DNA of 64,000 nt from assembly GCA_052033935.1 (NCBI GenBank), contig JBPOJE010000011.1, positions 124,001 to 188,000 on the forward strand, written 5' to 3'. This document shows, piece after piece, positions 19,449 to 29,111 of this stretch. This DNA comes from JAGVUD01 sp052033935 (lineage in GTDB: Bacteria > Armatimonadota > UBA5829 > DSUL01). The position numbers were made by a program, and so were the translations under genes. The first letter of the stretch is position 1, and every line of letters starts with the position of its first letter. The notes under the pieces are model-generated. The model made no database searches, had not been told where the DNA came from, and saw only the letters and a list, made by a program, of their open reading frames with translations.

Positions 19449-20238
19449 CTACTCCACCACCACAACATCCCCCGCCGCCCTTGGCCTCAGCGCCCGCACG
19501 ACCTTGCCGCCGATCTTCTGGGCGGAGCTGAGGCCGTGCAGGGTCACGAAGCTGCCCTTCGTGGGCGGCGCGATGCTGTTGCCGGAGGCAAGGCCGTTCA
19601 GAAGCACCCGCACGCCCGTGGCGCCTGCGAGTCCGCTGCCGTCCGAAAGCCCGCTCCCGTCATCCAGATAGAAGAACTGTCCCCCGCCGTCAACGAAGCT
19701 GACTCTTCCCCACGCCTGCACCAGAAGCCCGACGTTGTTCAGGCCGAAGGCTCCGTTGATGCCGGGGGTTTCTCCCGCGGGCCCGCCGCCGAGCACCTTC
19801 CCGGCCATCTTCCACGCCACGGGCAGCGGCTGGGCGCTGAAGCGCCGGGTCAGCTTCTGCAGCCGGATGTAGCGCTCTCCCTGGCTGCTGGTCAGAAGCG
19901 TCCCCTGCACGTCCACCCAGTCGCCCTTGCTTGCCGACGCGCTCGGGAGGTAGGTGCGGTCCACGCGGATGCCGGCAAGCGCGCTGCCATCCTCGACATA
20001 CAACGCTGTGCTGAAGTCCTCCGTGCCGCACGAACTCCGGATTGAGCGGCCCCGCGGACATCTGCCAGTTGTCGGACGCCGCCAGCGGCCCCGTCAGGCC
20101 GCCGAGGACATCCTCGACCACGAAGTTGTCGCTTGCGCGAAAGCCGCTGCCTGAGTTGATCTCGGCTGCAGCCGGACAGAATCCCGCAACCGCCAGGATC
20201 AGCACAGCGACTCCGGCTATCATTGACCTGTTTCTCAT
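19449..20238 (-). pseudogene. Exported protein with tandem OB-like modules, one frameshift
   Basis: Starts at ATG 20238 behind GAAGGAGG with signal peptide MIAGVAVLILAVAGFCPAAA. It reads to GPLNPEFV in the first frame, then continues as CGTEDFSTALYVEDG in another frame to the stop at 19449. Removing one base near 20030-20040 restores a 262-residue protein. It carries two consecutive OB-like modules: LYVEDGSALAGIRVD with SKGDWVDVQGTLL-GERYI, then FGLNNVGLLVQAWGRV with FFYLDDGSGLSDGSG and GSFVTLHGLSS. The same module pair occurs in three other exported proteins of this window (43627-47217, 54816-56279, 58541-61543). Function unknown; ligand binding or cell-surface attachment is possible. The shift may be real or a sequencing error. 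Confidence 0.75.
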
Positions 20239-20411
20239 GTTTCCTCCTTCGTTTCTGCCAGCCTCGCAGAAGCGCCTGCGGACTGAACTCGATATGGCTG
20301 CCGCGCCGCCCCGCGCGTTTCCCGGCTTCGGGAATTCGGGCTGGTGGTTATCGTTACCATGGTGCTCGTTGTCATTCCCGAAGCATAGAGAAACTCTTGA
20401 TATTCCCATGC

Positions 20412-21224
20412 TTAGGTCTTAATGATGTAGTTCACAACCAGGAAAGGCGGGTTACTGGTGCCGGTATAGCCAACAACAGGGGAGTAATGACTGAAGCTAC
20501 CACCAATCTCATTGCTGGCCCCGACGGCGACATATGTCGGATCCCCAAACCCTGCGCCCGTGTTGGGATCCATGGCGCCAACCACCACCAGGCCGATCGT
20601 CTTCGGACGGCCATTGCAGGTACCAATCACAGCGCGCAAATCGCCGCCTTCTGCGCCGTAGCCCTTGTGGCTATGGTTGATGGCTCCGCCTGCTTCACCA
20701 AGGGTGGAAGCAGTGCCCGACACCGACTTTCCTATGGGAAACCGCTGCCGCAGATCTGGGAGCGCGAAGGTGTCTTGAGAAGCGCCGGCACCATACTTGG
20801 TCCCAATGACACTAAACAGAGCAGCATAGGCTGTCCGTGAAACGTCGGTTCCATCACAGAGCAGCCAGCCGTCCGGCGCGGCATCTCCAGCGTAGGCCAT
20901 TATGGAACCAGGTGGGCTGAGGGCCTGGGCAAGCTCGGGGGGCAACGACGACGCGACAGTCGCGCTCGCCGCCTTCTCCGCTACCATCGCGTACGGCACG
21001 CTGCCGAGGAGCACGTGAAACGCGCTGCCCTTCACCTGAAGCGCATCGTATGTCTCCGTCCAGATGGCCGTTCCGCCCGTCGGAACCTCGTAGATGCTGA
21101 ACGCGATCTTGTACGCCCCGTCCGGCACGGCTGCGCCGCTCCCTTGTCCTGGTAGTTGATGAGCGGCGGGACGGCGTCCGCAAGCACAGGCATAGCGCCG
21201 GCAAGGGGTGCACGTCTTGATCAT
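20412..21224 (-). pseudogene. Tail-collar domain exported protein, 5'-truncated and frameshifted
   Basis: The C-terminal 170 residues are a phage-tail-collar (Mdp-type) domain: PPGSIMAYAGDAAPDGWLLC, DGTDVSRTAYAALFSVIGTK, DTFALPDLRQRFPIG, GGAINHSH and NPPFLVVNYIIKT. Before it is the exported-protein N-domain GAAVPDGAYKIAFSIYEVPTGG. Its normal beginning PPLINYQ is present one frame over, and loss of one G near 21148-21151 explains the shift. Upstream only the end of a signal peptide (PLAGAMPVLADA) survives before an in-frame stop, so the 5' end is lost at about 21210, close to where the neighbouring FGE fragment begins. Stand-alone collar proteins of this type are chromosomal exported proteins as often as phage parts; no other phage gene is nearby. 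Confidence 0.75.
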
Positions 21225-21305
21225 GGCGAACGGTTGTACGGCATGATTTCTGGCAGTGTTTGTTGAAGTTTCCTTTTGGCGATAGCCGAAGGGAGATTCA
21301 ACAGG

Positions 21306-21825
21306 ATGTGCGACAGCCGGAAGCGGCAGATCGAGGAGTTGACCGCGGAGAAGGCGGACCACCCGGTGGTGTGCGTGAGCTGGGACGACGCGCAAGCCTA
21401 CTGCGAGTGGGCGGGGCTTCGCCTTCCAACGGAGCTGGAATGGGAGAAAGGGGCGCGGGGCGTGGACGGGCGTGAGTATCCCTGGGGCGGCGACTGGGAG
21501 GACGGCCGCCGGTGCCGTTGGAGCGGGAACAAGGGGAATGAGGAGACCTGCGGAGTTTGGGGCTACCCTGAGGGGTGCAGCCCATGGGGCCTGTACCAGA
21601 TGAGCGGGAACGTGCGGGAGTGGTGCGCGGACTTGTGGGAGGAAGGCGCGTATGAACGTTACAAGCGGGGCGACCTGTCGGCGCCAGCGAGTGGCAGCCA
21701 TCGGGTGTTGCGTGGTGTTGCGTGGTGGCTCGTGGGACCGCGTCTTCAGCTTCCACTTTCGATGCGCCTACCGGGGCTACGGCGGCAGCTACTACGACGG
21801 GTTTCGTTGCGCCAGGACTCTGTAA
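21306..21825 (+). pseudogene. FGE/SUMF1-fold fragment with 10-bp tandem duplication frameshift
   Basis: HPVVCVSWDDAQAYCEWAG, LRLPTELEWEKGARG, YPWGGDWEDGRRCRWSG, SPWGLYQMSGNVREW and SGSHRVLRG identify the C-terminal two thirds of an FGE-fold domain. The N-terminal part and any signal peptide are missing. At 21705-21724 the ten bases GTGTTGCGTG are repeated exactly, shifting the frame. Ignoring one copy gives RVLRGGSWDRVFSFHFRCAY, then RGYGGSYYDGFRCARTL and TAA at 21825, the correct C-terminus. The restored fragment has 169 residues. As in the 12.4-kb remnant, the segment between GGSW and GFR consists almost wholly of codons ending in C or T at positions that vary in retroelement-diversified lectin folds. 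No active-site cysteine pair of true sulfatase activators is visible. Confidence 0.8.
21705..21724 (+). repeat. Perfect 10-bp tandem duplication inside FGE fragment
   Basis: GTGTTGCGTG occurs twice head to tail. It shifts the frame exactly at the conserved RVLRGG codons; the unduplicated sequence would encode RVLRGGSWD without interruption. It could be replication slippage, a phase-variable switch or an assembly error. Confidence 0.95.
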
Positions 21826-21948
21826 CGGCTTGCGGCTTTACGGCTTTACCCCTTACAACTCCCCTCTCCTGGCAGGAGAGGGGGCGACCGGGACCGTCAG
21901 ATTCCGATCTGCGCCGAGTCTCACGGGCAACACCGGTTTCTCCTCCGG

Positions 21949-23552
21949 TCACCCAACCTGGAGCCGGGCAACAACCCGCGCGGGATATTGAAGATCAGTT
22001 GCCCGCAGTTCAACCACATGCCAGGGACGAGAGCCAGTGCGAAGCCTCTCGCGGATGAACAGATCACGACGCAGATTGCTACCGGCATGGAAGCTGGCGC
22101 CGTCCACGTACACCGCGACACGCCGGCCCGGTATTGCGAAGTCGGCCACGCTGATCGGCAGCCCCGCATCATCTGGCGCCACAGGCACCTGCTTCTCGAC
22201 CTTGATGCCCTGCTGCTCGAACAGCCTGAGGAACTTCAACTCCAGCGGCGACCCGACTCCCGCAGCGTAGGCTTCGAGCCAAGGGCGCGGATCGTGCACA
22301 TCTCCGGTCTCGCGCGGCCCGGGTTCGGGAGCGGTCTCTGCCAGCGACTCCAGTTCGCCAGTCGTACCAGGCCAGCGAAGGTATTCGTGGTACCGCTCGA
22401 TTTCAGACAGCGATAGCAGGCGGTCTCGCAATCGGGATGCGCCAGGTGCTCCAGCGCCTGCCGCGCAACCAGGTGCAGCGACTGTGCCACCCGGTGCAGG
22501 TAACCGCTTCCGCCAACGCTCGGATCTATGAACGCCAGTGATGCCACGCGGAACTGCCCCCCGCCCCCAGCGGTCATCATCCATGCTCCCTCAAACAGGA
22601 AGTCAATGTCGCTGTCACTCAGAACGAACTGGCGCACAATGCCAAGCCTGAGGGCGTAACCTAGCGAATGCCCCCAGGTCTGCAGTGCGCCGTGGTCAAT
22701 CTCCGACGGCACGCAGGCCAGCAGGCGCAGAATCTCGGCTTCGCGTGCGGCTATGAGCGCGATCGGCTGTGGTGACTGCCCCCGGTTGGCGCAGGCGCCA
22801 TCGTGCCCGAACGGATCCCGATCCTCGCCGATCCGGCGGGCATTCCGGCGCCGACCTCCATCCGTCGCATTGCCCGCCGCAGACAGTGTCCGCCAGCAGG
22901 ATGTACAGATGAAGAAGCCCCGCACAGTGTTGTGCAACACAGGCGGCGCTTCCGGCCCTTCCGGGGTTGTTGGCGGAGGACCTTCATTCACCCAATGCAC
23001 GTTCTCACGGACGGACAACCGCAGAGCCCACCCGGGCGGAGTCGTCCATCTTGCGGACACTTCGCCGTTCCACTGCGGGTGCACGGTAACCCAGCTTCGG
23101 GCCGCAAACCGTTCCTCTTCGTCAATAACCGGGCTTTCGTTTCGTGTGGCCACAAACCCGCCGTATTCCATACCCGGGAAGCAGTCGCCCGGCTCATCCG
23201 CGCCACACCGGGGACACCGTGGCTCCGTAGCTGCGTACCGCAGATCGCACTGCGAACAGATTCGGTAGCGCCAGCTTGGTTCGCCTGAACGTGGATTCCA
23301 GGGAGACGACGAATCCACGCCGGCAACCTTCCAGCGACGGGTGCGGGCATACACGGCAGCGTCCGGCTGGAACTGGCTGATGCCGTGCGTTTTCCTGCCT
23401 CGCGCCGCATTGGCGGAAAGCCCAGGGGCGGTTCGCCATTCCCCGCCGATCTGTAAAGGTCCCAGAGGTCGCGCGAATGAGGGACACACGTCCCCGGACA
23501 GCAACTGGCAGAACATCTGCCAGTCGATCGCCGATCTCCGGCGACAATGCAC
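21949..23552 (-). pseudogene. Remnant of DUF1998-type helicase C-terminus with DUF559/Vsr-like nuclease domain, one frameshift
   Basis: The first frame (from 23552) contains a zinc-ribbon pair YRICSQCDLRY and PRCPRCGADEP. A DUF1998 region follows: LRLGIVRQFVLSDSDIDFLF, ASLAFIDPSVGGSGYLHRV, then a cysteine cluster PDCETACYRCLKS. The frame then breaks near 22400. One added base continues into ERYHEYLRWPG and a C-terminal nuclease-like domain: SPLELKFLRLFEQQGIKVEK, ISVADFAIPGRRVAVYVDGA, LRRDLFIRERL. Its Glu and Asp positions fit a PD-(D/E)XK fold of the DUF559/Vsr type. Restored length is 534 residues. The DEAD helicase half expected upstream of DUF1998 in Lhr/MrfA-like repair enzymes or restriction/DISARM-type defence proteins is missing, and intergenic DNA follows. 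Probably a decaying defence or repair helicase. Confidence 0.7.
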
Positions 23553-23678
23553 TCACCTTGTAATCGGCAGATACAATGGATTAACCTTGTTGCGCGCGGG
23601 GGCCTGCTGACCGGCCTCGCGGCGCGAAGCCTGCTCCAGTAGCGCCGGGGCGCCCGGCATAACCCAAGGAGACCGACA

Positions 23679-24929
23679 ATGCGACTGATTGAATGCATGC
23701 TGATACTTGTGCTGGCGATATGCGGCACGGCGGGAGCCGCCGCCAACAAGGCCTACCCCACCGCGCTGAATGTGATGGATTTCGGCGCGAAGGGGGACGG
23801 CAAGACCGACGACACCGCCGCCATTCAGAAAGCGATTGACGCCGCGAGCGCCGTGGGAGGAACGCAAGTGACCCTGCCGCGCGGAAACTTCCTGATCAAA
23901 GGGCATCTGGAAGTAAAGGATCATGTCGTCCTGAAGGGCGTGTTCGAGGCGCCGACAGCGCGCACGCAGATGCTGGGGACGACGCTGCTGGCCGTGGACA
24001 GCAAGGGCGGCCTGGAAGGCGAGCCGTTCATCACCCTGCACGCGAATGGCACGCTGAAAGGACTCACCGTCTTCTACCCGGAGCAGTCCGCCGAGAAGCC
24101 CAAGCCCTATCCCTGGACCATTCGCGGCACCGGCGACAACTGCTCGGTGCTGGACGTGCTGCTGGTGAACCCGTGGGCGGGCGTGGACTTCGGCACCTTT
24201 CCCGCCGGGCGGCATCTCATCCGGGGCCTCTACGCGCAACCGCTGCACATCGGAGTGTTCGTGGACAAGTGCTTCGACGTCGGGCGCATCGAGGACGTGC
24301 ATCTGTGGCCGTTCTGGGACTCCTCGGACGCGATGCAGGCATACCTGAAAGCGAACGCGACGGCGTTTATCATCGGCCGCACCGACTGGGAGTACATGAA
24401 CAACTGCTTCTGCATCTGGTACAAAGTCGGCTTCCACTTCAAAGCATTCGCGGATGGCCCGGGCAACGCGGTTCTGACGCAGTGCGGATCGGACATCGGC
24501 CCGACGGCGGTGCTGGTGGAGGCGGTGCAGGGACACGCGGGGGTGTCGTTCTCGAACGGGCAGTTTATGGCGGGAATCGAGGTGAAGCCATCGAACAGCG
24601 GCCCGGTCAAGTTCACGGGCTGCGGGTTCTGGGGCGTGGAGGGCGTGACCGGACCGCACGCCGTGCTCGAGGGATCGGGGCAGCACAGCTTCAGTAACTG
24701 CCACTTCACCGGATGGGACCAGAAAGGCTCCGGCGTGCCCTGCATCCGCGCCACTAACGGCGGGCTGAGCCTGCAGGGATGCGACTTCATGGACGAGGGG
24801 AAGTCTCAGATCGAGCTGGGCAAGGACGTGAAGGCGGCGATGATTGTTGGCAACCGGCTGCGCGGCGGCGAAAAGATCAAGAACAGCTCGGCGGGCGACG
24901 TACAGATGGGGTTGAACGCGAAGCAGTAG
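23679..24929 (+). CDS. Exported pectate-lyase-superfamily (right-handed beta-helix) protein
   Basis: A 416-residue protein with signal peptide LIECMLILVLAICGTAGAAA. It then has the pectate-lyase-3 start ALNVMDFGAKGDGKTDDTAAIQKAID and glycine/asparagine-rich turns of a parallel beta-helix to the end (CSVLDVLLVNPWAGVDFG, FSNGQFMAGIEV, GCDFMDEGKSQIEL). The family contains polygalacturonases, rhamnogalacturonases and non-enzymatic beta-helix proteins. The GH28 catalytic aspartate trio is not evident, so a lyase or carbohydrate-binding role is more likely than hydrolysis. Its start is preceded by AAGGAGACCGACA. It converges with the GH5-like gene across a strong hairpin. Confidence 0.85.
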   Translation: MRLIECMLILVLAICGTAGAAANKAYPTALNVMDFGAKGDGKTDDTAAIQKAIDAASAVGGTQVTLPRGNFLIKGHLEVKDHVVLKGVFEAPTARTQMLGTTLLAVDSKGGLEGEPFITLHANGTLKGLTVFYPEQSAEKPKPYPWTIRGTGDNCSVLDVLLVNPWAGVDFGTFPAGRHLIRGLYAQPLHIGVFVDKCFDVGRIEDVHLWPFWDSSDAMQAYLKANATAFIIGRTDWEYMNNCFCIWYKVGFHFKAFADGPGNAVLTQCGSDIGPTAVLVEAVQGHAGVSFSNGQFMAGIEVKPSNSGPVKFTGCGFWGVEGVTGPHAVLEGSGQHSFSNCHFTGWDQKGSGVPCIRATNGGLSLQGCDFMDEGKSQIELGKDVKAAMIVGNRLRGGEKIKNSSAGDVQMGLNAKQ

Positions 24930-24968
24930 CAGCAGCCGGGGGCGGGACGAATGTCCCGGAAAAGGCCA

Positions 24969-24992
24969 GGGCCGGGAGCCATCTCCCGGCCC
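24969..24992. terminator. Perfect GC-rich hairpin between convergent genes
   Basis: Ten-base perfect stem GGGCCGGGAG/CTCCCGGCCC with loop CCAT, lying between the stops at 24929 and 25014. There is no T-run on either strand, so it is probably a bidirectional stem-only terminator. A smaller GGGAC/GTCCC stem sits just before it. Confidence 0.55.
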
Positions 24993-25013
24993 ATCGGTAA
25001 CGACGTTACGGCG

Positions 25014-28000
25014 CTACTCGGAGAAGGCAAGCCTCCGCGCAAGGGTGTCGGCAGCGGTCTGGAGTTCGGCGCGGGGGCCGAGCACAATCAGCGAGAAGCG
25101 CAGGCTCGTTTCGGCCGGGATGATCAGCAGGCCGCCCGCCTGCTGCGGTGATCGCCGGGCAAGCGTCGTCCACCTGTCGCCGTCCACCTCCCCCACCCAC
25201 GCTTCGGCATCGCCGCCCGCGAACCCGCGCAGCCTGATCTCGCACGTTCCGAGGGGACAGAGCGCAATCTGCCCGGCATCGGCAAGCGGCTTGCCGTCCA
25301 GGCTCACAGCCATGCACTCGGCACCGAACTCCGCCCAGTCCTTGCCCGCGAGTTTCACCGCGCCCTGCGCGATGAGGCTTGTGACCTGTCCTGCTTTGGT
25401 GATGACCAACGCCTTGCGCCCGGGTTCAATCCGAAGCTGCGTCGCGCCCGGAAGTGCGGCACCCACCGGCTTTTCGCCCCGGTTGTACAGGAACCAGGCC
25501 TGCTCGTCCGCGCCGCCCGTGCGGTAAACAATCAGCGACGGGTCGTCCGGAGTCACGGGGAAACGCTCGATGCCCGCCAGATCGAGCACCTTCGCGTACT
25601 CCAGAACCGGCATACCCGCCAGTTCTGCGGACACCGGGTTGAAGACCGCCTGCCCCCCGCCGCACTTGTTGAGCCACAGACCCGTTTCCGCGGCCTGATC
25701 CGCGCCGGACGCCGCGACCTCGATTGCGGGAAGCAGATTGCCGCCGGCGGCCTTCCCCGCCTGCAGCGGGGCTTGGGCTTCCTTCCGGAACTCCAGCCCG
25801 AACAGATCCTTCAACCGATCCTGCCGCGTCCGTTTGCGCGCCGCGTCGAAGGTAATGTCGCCGGAAACGTAGAGCGTGCCGCCGCCTCCGACAAAGGACT
25901 TCAGGGACGCGAAGGCGTCGTCGCTGAGCAGATACGGCACGGGCAGAAAAACGGCTTTCGCGGAGGGCGGCAGGTCTTTCAGCGACATCTCGTTGATGAC
26001 GCCAAACTCCACCCGCTGCCGGATGAGGGCGTCAATCGCGTTATACACCGCTCTGTTGACGGTCTCGCCCCCGGCGCCCATGCGGTTCAGATCGGGAACA
26101 ACCAGAAACACGGCAGGCGAGGCGTACGCAGGCACAAACCCGCGCGTCGCAAGGGCAAACGCGCGAAACGCTAGCAGCGTCTCGCGCGGGACATCGTCGT
26201 TCGGCGAACTGATGCCCCATGGGAAGACATTGTCGGGCATCTCCTTCCAGCACCAGTTGAGAACGAACGCGCCGCCGAGTCCCAGCGTGGTTCCAGCGAC
26301 CTCGTAGAACCAGTCCCAGTCCGCCTCTTCGCGGGAGCGTCCCTGAATGCGCGCCTGCTGGTCGAGGAGACTGCCGAACTCACCGGCGGAGAACCCCTTG
26401 CCCGCGAAGCGCCGGTCAATGAGCTTGATCTCGTGCGGGAACTGCTCCTTTGCGCCGTAGTAGTGCTTGTTCGTGAAGTCCTGCCAGACGTTGCCCATAA
26501 GCTGGTCGGCAGCGCTCACGGTCTGAAGATACCCAACAGTGACGAGCGCCTTCGAGGCATCGCGAACCCCTGCCGCGTTTTCTGCCATCCATCTATTGAA
26601 CAGCCACGCACGGAACAGGTCCTGGTCGGCGGCGCGCACGTTCGGCCAGTCGCCGGGCGTGGGCGCGAGTGAAACGCTGCCGAGTTTCTCGTCTCCGAGG
26701 TACGCACCCCAAGCCGCCGCCAGCGCCGCCTGATCGCCATACTTCTCCTGCAGGAAACGGTTCCAGAGCGCAGCGTCCGATTCGGGAGCGCCGAGTTGCA
26801 CGTTTGGCTCGTTCTGCACATCGTACATCACGTGCGGGCAATCTGCGTATCGCCCCGCCACGAGCTTCGCGAACTTGCGCTGGGCAGCCAGCTCCTCGTC
26901 CGTCAGGTTCACGCCCATCCAGTCGTGCAGCGTCAGGAACAGCACGATCTGATGCCGGGCCGAAAGCTGCACCAGCGCGTCGAGCTTGCGCTCGAGCCAC
27001 TTCGGGAGCCTGTCCACGCCGAGTTCCAGCGGTTTGGCGCTCGTCGTGCCGGTCTCGGAAACGACATACGGGCTGAAATGCAACACGCGCATTATGCTGA
27101 GGCCATTCGAGCGCATCGCTTTCAGGTCGCGCTCCCACACGAGCGGATTCTCGAACTCGGAAGAGAACACGGCGCCCGTCTGATTGGTCCCGATCAGAAA
27201 CGCCGGAGCCTCGCCGCGCCGGAAGTAGTTGTCGCGAAAGGCGAGCGGAAACCCTTTGGCCCTGAGGGCGGGATCATCCACGCAGAACGCTGACGTCATC
27301 TCGTCTTCGAGCGACTCGGCCACCATCTGGCAGCGCACGCGATAGAGGTCCGAAGCCCTGCCCGGCGGCACGCTCCAGATGGATTCGACGCGCTGCTCGA
27401 ATCCGGCCGCTATCTCCTGCTCGACCGGCGCGAGGGAGCCGACGGGAATCCCATCGCGGTCCTGAATCTCGAAACGCACCCACACCTTGACCGACTGTTT
27501 CGACAGATTCTCGCATACGGCGGAGAGCGTGGCGGACTCGCCGGGCTTGTACAGCGCGAGATCGGTCTTGAGCGACCGGAGATAGACCTTCTGAAGCAGC
27601 CGGTCCAGGATGTCCCCGAACTCCATGGATAGCGGCCCGCTACGCGAGAACAGATCGGTGTTCGTGACGCCGAATGCCGCCCAGCTCGAACCCTTGAACG
27701 GCCCGGCGAAGTTGTGCACGATCTGCCCGATAGCGCCCGCTTCGCGCCCGATCTGGTCGTAGCTCATCAGCAGCGGGATGCGCCTCGCGTACGCTTTGGG
27801 GAACACCGGGTCGTTCGACCCGAGCAGCGCGGAGGCGGCCCACCCCTCGAAGGGGCCGTCCAGACGGACACGCGGAATGAAGGGCACCAGCGATTCGGCG
27901 TAAGCCGCGCTCTTGAGCGGATTGGCGGGGTCGAACAGCGGAATCTGGCCGGGCTGCGGGCCGCGGCCGTCGCCGGGTATGCCGAAGCGATGGTTCAGCC

Positions 28001-29078
28001 CCACCGACTCTATGCCTTTGTCCACCTCCTCGACCGTCAAAGACTGTTCAACCGGCAGCCAACCTCCGCCCGCCCGCACACACGGCCTGTCGAACGCATA
28101 GCCTCCCGTGGTGAACAGGCTGCCCCCGCCCGACAAAAAAGAGCGGATGGCGCCCGCGCACGGCAGGGGGTAGTAGGGGGCGGACGGGATGATGAGGATG
28201 TCGAAACTGTTGGGCGAGAGATACCCCGGGCTTTCCAGCGCCGAGGCCGAGAGCAGCGTCGCTCCGTAGCCCGCGCGCCTTGCCATCTCCGCGAGCCATT
28301 GCGGGTCGGCGGCGGACGGAGAGCCGGTCTCCTCATCTTCTTCCGTGAGCAGATCCTCCCGTTCATCCTCCACAGACGCTGCTAAAACCTCCAGCGGGTT
28401 GGCCCTGCGCTCCACGAAATTCTCAGAGAGGATGGCGACCCTGCCCTTCTCGCCTTCCTCGGGCGTGGGCGGCGGAAGCACAGCGGGCGATGCGCCGGGC
28501 GTTTCCCCGGCGAGAATGAAGCGTATCTCCTGGAAGCTCACGTCGAGGTCCGCGAAGTTGCACCCGACCATGAGGCTGCTGGCCGCCGCCATGCCGCGCT
28601 TCCCGTCTCCGCGAGGCTCATGGCGGAAGCTGCCCACGGCTGCCTGAACGTCGTGCCAGCCTTTGGTCAGGTCGCCAAAGCCCTTGCCCTCAATGACGAC
28701 CTCCTGCACCCAGGCATCACCGTCCGGCTCCTTGAGCCAGAGATGAAGCGCCGCGCCGGGCGAGGCGGAATGCTTGTAAAAGCGGAGTGACACAGCTCGC
28801 GTGGTGGGCGGCACCTGCACCGGACGCGCGACATTTCCCCAGTGGGGGGACGAGTCGGTGTAGATGAGGCGCAGGGCCGGCGAGCCTGCCGGCTGGATTG
28901 AGGTTTCAGGGAATGCTCTGGGCGGGTTGCCCCCGTCTTCGTTCGGCTTCCACTCGTCCACCGCGATGGCCAGATTGGGGTCTTCGGCGGCGAAGAGCGC
29001 TGCGCCACAGCCTGCCGTCAGAAGCGCCGCTGCAAAGAGTAACAGAATCATACGCCCGTTGCCCCCGCTCTGTTTCAA
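25014..29078 (-). CDS. Large exported lipoprotein with GH5/GH42-like glycosidase domain
   Basis: A 1354-residue protein. The signal peptide has a lipobox LLTAGC (Cys24), predicting a membrane-anchored lipoprotein. Residues about 60-190 look like a carbohydrate-binding jelly roll. About 210-350 is a glutamine-amidotransferase-like fold (RVAILSENFVE, FDILIIPSAPYYPLP, FLSGGGSLFTTGG). About 620-960 is a TIM-barrel glycosidase: FLIGTNQTGAVFSSEF, GLSIMRVLHFSP, VLFLTLHDWMG, and VMYDVQNEPN with the acid/base Glu near 755. The presumed nucleophile is in FSAGEFGSLLDQQ near 900. About 970-1100 is a trimerisation-like domain (AVFLVVPDLN, SFVGGGGTLYVSGD), and a beta-sandwich ends it. The layout resembles GH42/GH5 enzymes with two GATase-like domains. 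The target is probably a plant or algal polysaccharide; linkage unknown. Confidence 0.85.
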   Translation of the reverse strand: MKQSGGNGRMILLLFAAALLTAGCGAALFAAEDPNLAIAVDEWKPNEDGGNPPRAFPETSIQPAGSPALRLIYTDSSPHWGNVARPVQVPPTTRAVSLRFYKHSASPGAALHLWLKEPDGDAWVQEVVIEGKGFGDLTKGWHDVQAAVGSFRHEPRGDGKRGMAAASSLMVGCNFADLDVSFQEIRFILAGETPGASPAVLPPPTPEEGEKGRVAILSENFVERRANPLEVLAASVEDEREDLLTEEDEETGSPSAADPQWLAEMARRAGYGATLLSASALESPGYLSPNSFDILIIPSAPYYPLPCAGAIRSFLSGGGSLFTTGGYAFDRPCVRAGGGWLPVEQSLTVEEVDKGIESVGLNHRFGIPGDGRGPQPGQIPLFDPANPLKSAAYAESLVPFIPRVRLDGPFEGWAASALLGSNDPVFPKAYARRIPLLMSYDQIGREAGAIGQIVHNFAGPFKGSSWAAFGVTNTDLFSRSGPLSMEFGDILDRLLQKVYLRSLKTDLALYKPGESATLSAVCENLSKQSVKVWVRFEIQDRDGIPVGSLAPVEQEIAAGFEQRVESIWSVPPGRASDLYRVRCQMVAESLEDEMTSAFCVDDPALRAKGFPLAFRDNYFRRGEAPAFLIGTNQTGAVFSSEFENPLVWERDLKAMRSNGLSIMRVLHFSPYVVSETGTTSAKPLELGVDRLPKWLERKLDALVQLSARHQIVLFLTLHDWMGVNLTDEELAAQRKFAKLVAGRYADCPHVMYDVQNEPNVQLGAPESDAALWNRFLQEKYGDQAALAAAWGAYLGDEKLGSVSLAPTPGDWPNVRAADQDLFRAWLFNRWMAENAAGVRDASKALVTVGYLQTVSAADQLMGNVWQDFTNKHYYGAKEQFPHEIKLIDRRFAGKGFSAGEFGSLLDQQARIQGRSREEADWDWFYEVAGTTLGLGGAFVLNWCWKEMPDNVFPWGISSPNDDVPRETLLAFRAFALATRGFVPAYASPAVFLVVPDLNRMGAGGETVNRAVYNAIDALIRQRVEFGVINEMSLKDLPPSAKAVFLPVPYLLSDDAFASLKSFVGGGGTLYVSGDITFDAARKRTRQDRLKDLFGLEFRKEAQAPLQAGKAAGGNLLPAIEVAASGADQAAETGLWLNKCGGGQAVFNPVSAELAGMPVLEYAKVLDLAGIERFPVTPDDPSLIVYRTGGADEQAWFLYNRGEKPVGAALPGATQLRIEPGRKALVITKAGQVTSLIAQGAVKLAGKDWAEFGAECMAVSLDGKPLADAGQIALCPLGTCEIRLRGFAGGDAEAWVGEVDGDRWTTLARRSPQQAGGLLIIPAETSLRFSLIVLGPRAELQTAADTLARRLAFSE

Positions 29079-29111
29079 TGGCCGCCCCCCTTTGCTTTGC
29101 AGGGCATTGTG

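Noticed and set aside
20412..21224. Prophage remnant suggested by the tail-collar domain
   Set aside because: No integrase, capsid, portal or lysis gene is near, and the N-terminal exported-protein domain fits a chromosomal surface protein.
12324..21825. A complete diversity-generating retroelement
   Set aside because: No reverse transcriptase with a YxDD motif and no AAC-rich template repeat was found on either strand of the window; only variable-region-like targets are reported.
21306..21825. True sulfatase-activating enzyme
   Set aside because: The fragment lacks the N-terminal part and shows no active-site cysteine pair; only the fold is supported.
21949..23552. DISARM defence locus based on DUF1998
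   Set aside because: No drmA-type helicase, phospholipase-D protein or methyltransferase is adjacent, and the N-terminus does not start like DrmB.
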